Shown: piece by piece, positions 6,270 through 6,807 of the stretch
Layout of the letters: each line of letters begins with the position of its first letter
Position numbering within the stretch: the first letter of the stretch is position 1
Assembly: GCA_008081175.1 (NCBI GenBank)
Contig: VMCW01000196.1
Coordinates: 1 to 6,807 of the forward strand
DNA: 6,807 nt
Direction of reading: 5' to 3'
Origin: Flavobacteriaceae bacterium
Lineage (GTDB): Bacteria; Bacteroidota; Bacteroidia; Flavobacteriales; Flavobacteriaceae
The notes under the pieces: generated by a model
Seen by the model: only the letters and a program-made list of their open reading frames with translations
Database searches by the model: none
Told to the model about the DNA's origin: nothing
Translations under genes and position numbers: made by a program

Positions 6270-6807
6270 TTATTCTTGGGCTGTTGCTTCACTTTCAGCG
6301 CCAGCTTCATCAGTCGTTTCTTCCGCGGAAGCTTCTGTTTCCTCACTAGCTGTTTTCATGGACGCTCTCGAAGTACGTACTTGACAAACAACCGTATTAT
6401 CTGGGTGAAGAATCGTATAGGTGTCTGTTTGCAAGGCTGCAGTATAAAGTTTGTTTCCAAGCTCTAAACCGGAAATATCAGCAATGATATAATCTGGAAG
6501 ATTGGATGGGAGTGCTTTGACCCTTAGTTTTCTTTTGTTGAGACGTAAAACACCACCGCTATTCAATACTCCCGGTGCAGCACCTTGTACTTTAACAGGG
6601 ATATTTAAAGAGACTTCTTTGTCTTCAGAAAGCTGATAGAAGTCTACGTGTAAAATTCTATCTGTCAAGGGGTGAAATTGAATGTCCTGAAGAATGGCAC
6701 TTATTTTAGTTCCGTCTTCTAGAACAATTTCTACCTTATGTGCATTGGGGGTGTACACGAAGTTGCTGAAATCGAGTGCCGGTTCAGAAAAATGAAGGGG
6801 GTCACCT
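6270..6807 (-). CDS. rplY: 50S ribosomal protein L25, CTC (general stress protein) form, partial
   Basis: Binds 5S rRNA in the large ribosomal subunit. The 5' end lies beyond the right edge. The window holds 178 residues beginning GDPLHFSEPALDF, in frame up to position 6806. By comparison with the family, roughly 30-35 N-terminal residues are missing. The visible part of the N-terminal 5S-binding barrel includes VYTPNAHKVE and RILHVDFYQL (residues 51-59 of the visible part). The second, CTC/TL5-type beta domain follows with VSLNIPVKVQGAAPGVLNSGG (starting at 65), NKRKLRVKALPSNLPD, and a segment ending near 140. The protein ends in an Ala/Glu-rich acidic tail from about 152 to 178, typical of bacterial CTC proteins of this phylum and probably disordered. 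A GTG at 6756-6758 is not the start, because family similarity continues upstream. It is followed by a strong terminator and then pth. Confidence 0.93.
   Translation of the reverse strand, partial: GDPLHFSEPALDFSNFVYTPNAHKVEIVLEDGTKISAILQDIQFHPLTDRILHVDFYQLSEDKEVSLNIPVKVQGAAPGVLNSGGVLRLNKRKLRVKALPSNLPDYIIADISGLELGNKLYTAALQTDTYTILHPDNTVVCQVRTSRASMKTASEETEASAEETTDEAGAESEATAQE

Noticed and set aside
6228..6467. Plus-strand open frame opposite the 3' end of rplY
   Set aside because: It starts inside the terminator hairpin and is antisense to the conserved L25 C-terminal region. The translation is a Phe/Cys-rich shadow.
6756..6758. GTG as a start codon for L25
   Set aside because: The frame stays open to the window edge and its translation (GDPLHFSEPALDF) matches the expected L25 sequence, so the gene is truncated by the window.

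Overview
The window looks like ordinary chromosomal DNA from a member of the Bacteroidota, most likely Flavobacteriaceae. Four things support this: AT-rich sequence; genes without clear Shine-Dalgarno sequences; a promoter element of the Bacteroidota TAnnTTTG type; and a large secreted protein that ends in a type IX secretion (T9SS) sorting domain. No lineage below family can be defended from the sequence alone.

Layout from left to right: (1) ribF on the minus strand, the bifunctional riboflavin kinase/FAD synthetase. (2) A short divergent intergenic region of about 95 bp. (3) On the plus strand, a 1281-residue secreted reprolysin-like zinc metalloprotease with a P-domain, a thrombospondin type-3-like calcium-binding stretch and a T9SS type A tail. 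It overlaps by ATGA a gene for a small predicted lipoprotein built of two fibronectin-III-like modules. (4) On the minus strand, meeting the lipoprotein gene tail to tail, pth (peptidyl-tRNA hydrolase). (5) Upstream of pth on the same strand, the 3' part of rplY/ctc (ribosomal protein L25, CTC form), cut by the right edge of the window. A strong intrinsic terminator lies between rplY and pth.

The minus-strand genes are housekeeping functions: flavin cofactor synthesis, 5S rRNA binding in the ribosome, and rescue of peptidyl-tRNA. The plus-strand pair is an accessory cell-surface module inserted between them: a protease exported through T9SS and a translationally coupled lipoprotein with modules like one in the protease. 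A joint role at the cell surface is an inference from this arrangement.

No tRNA, rRNA, CRISPR array, insertion sequence or attachment site was seen, and no stretch over 300 bp lacks a gene. I do not see a clearly new biological system. The points most worth a second look are the protease-lipoprotein pair and an unnamed cysteine-containing module just before the protease's sorting tail.
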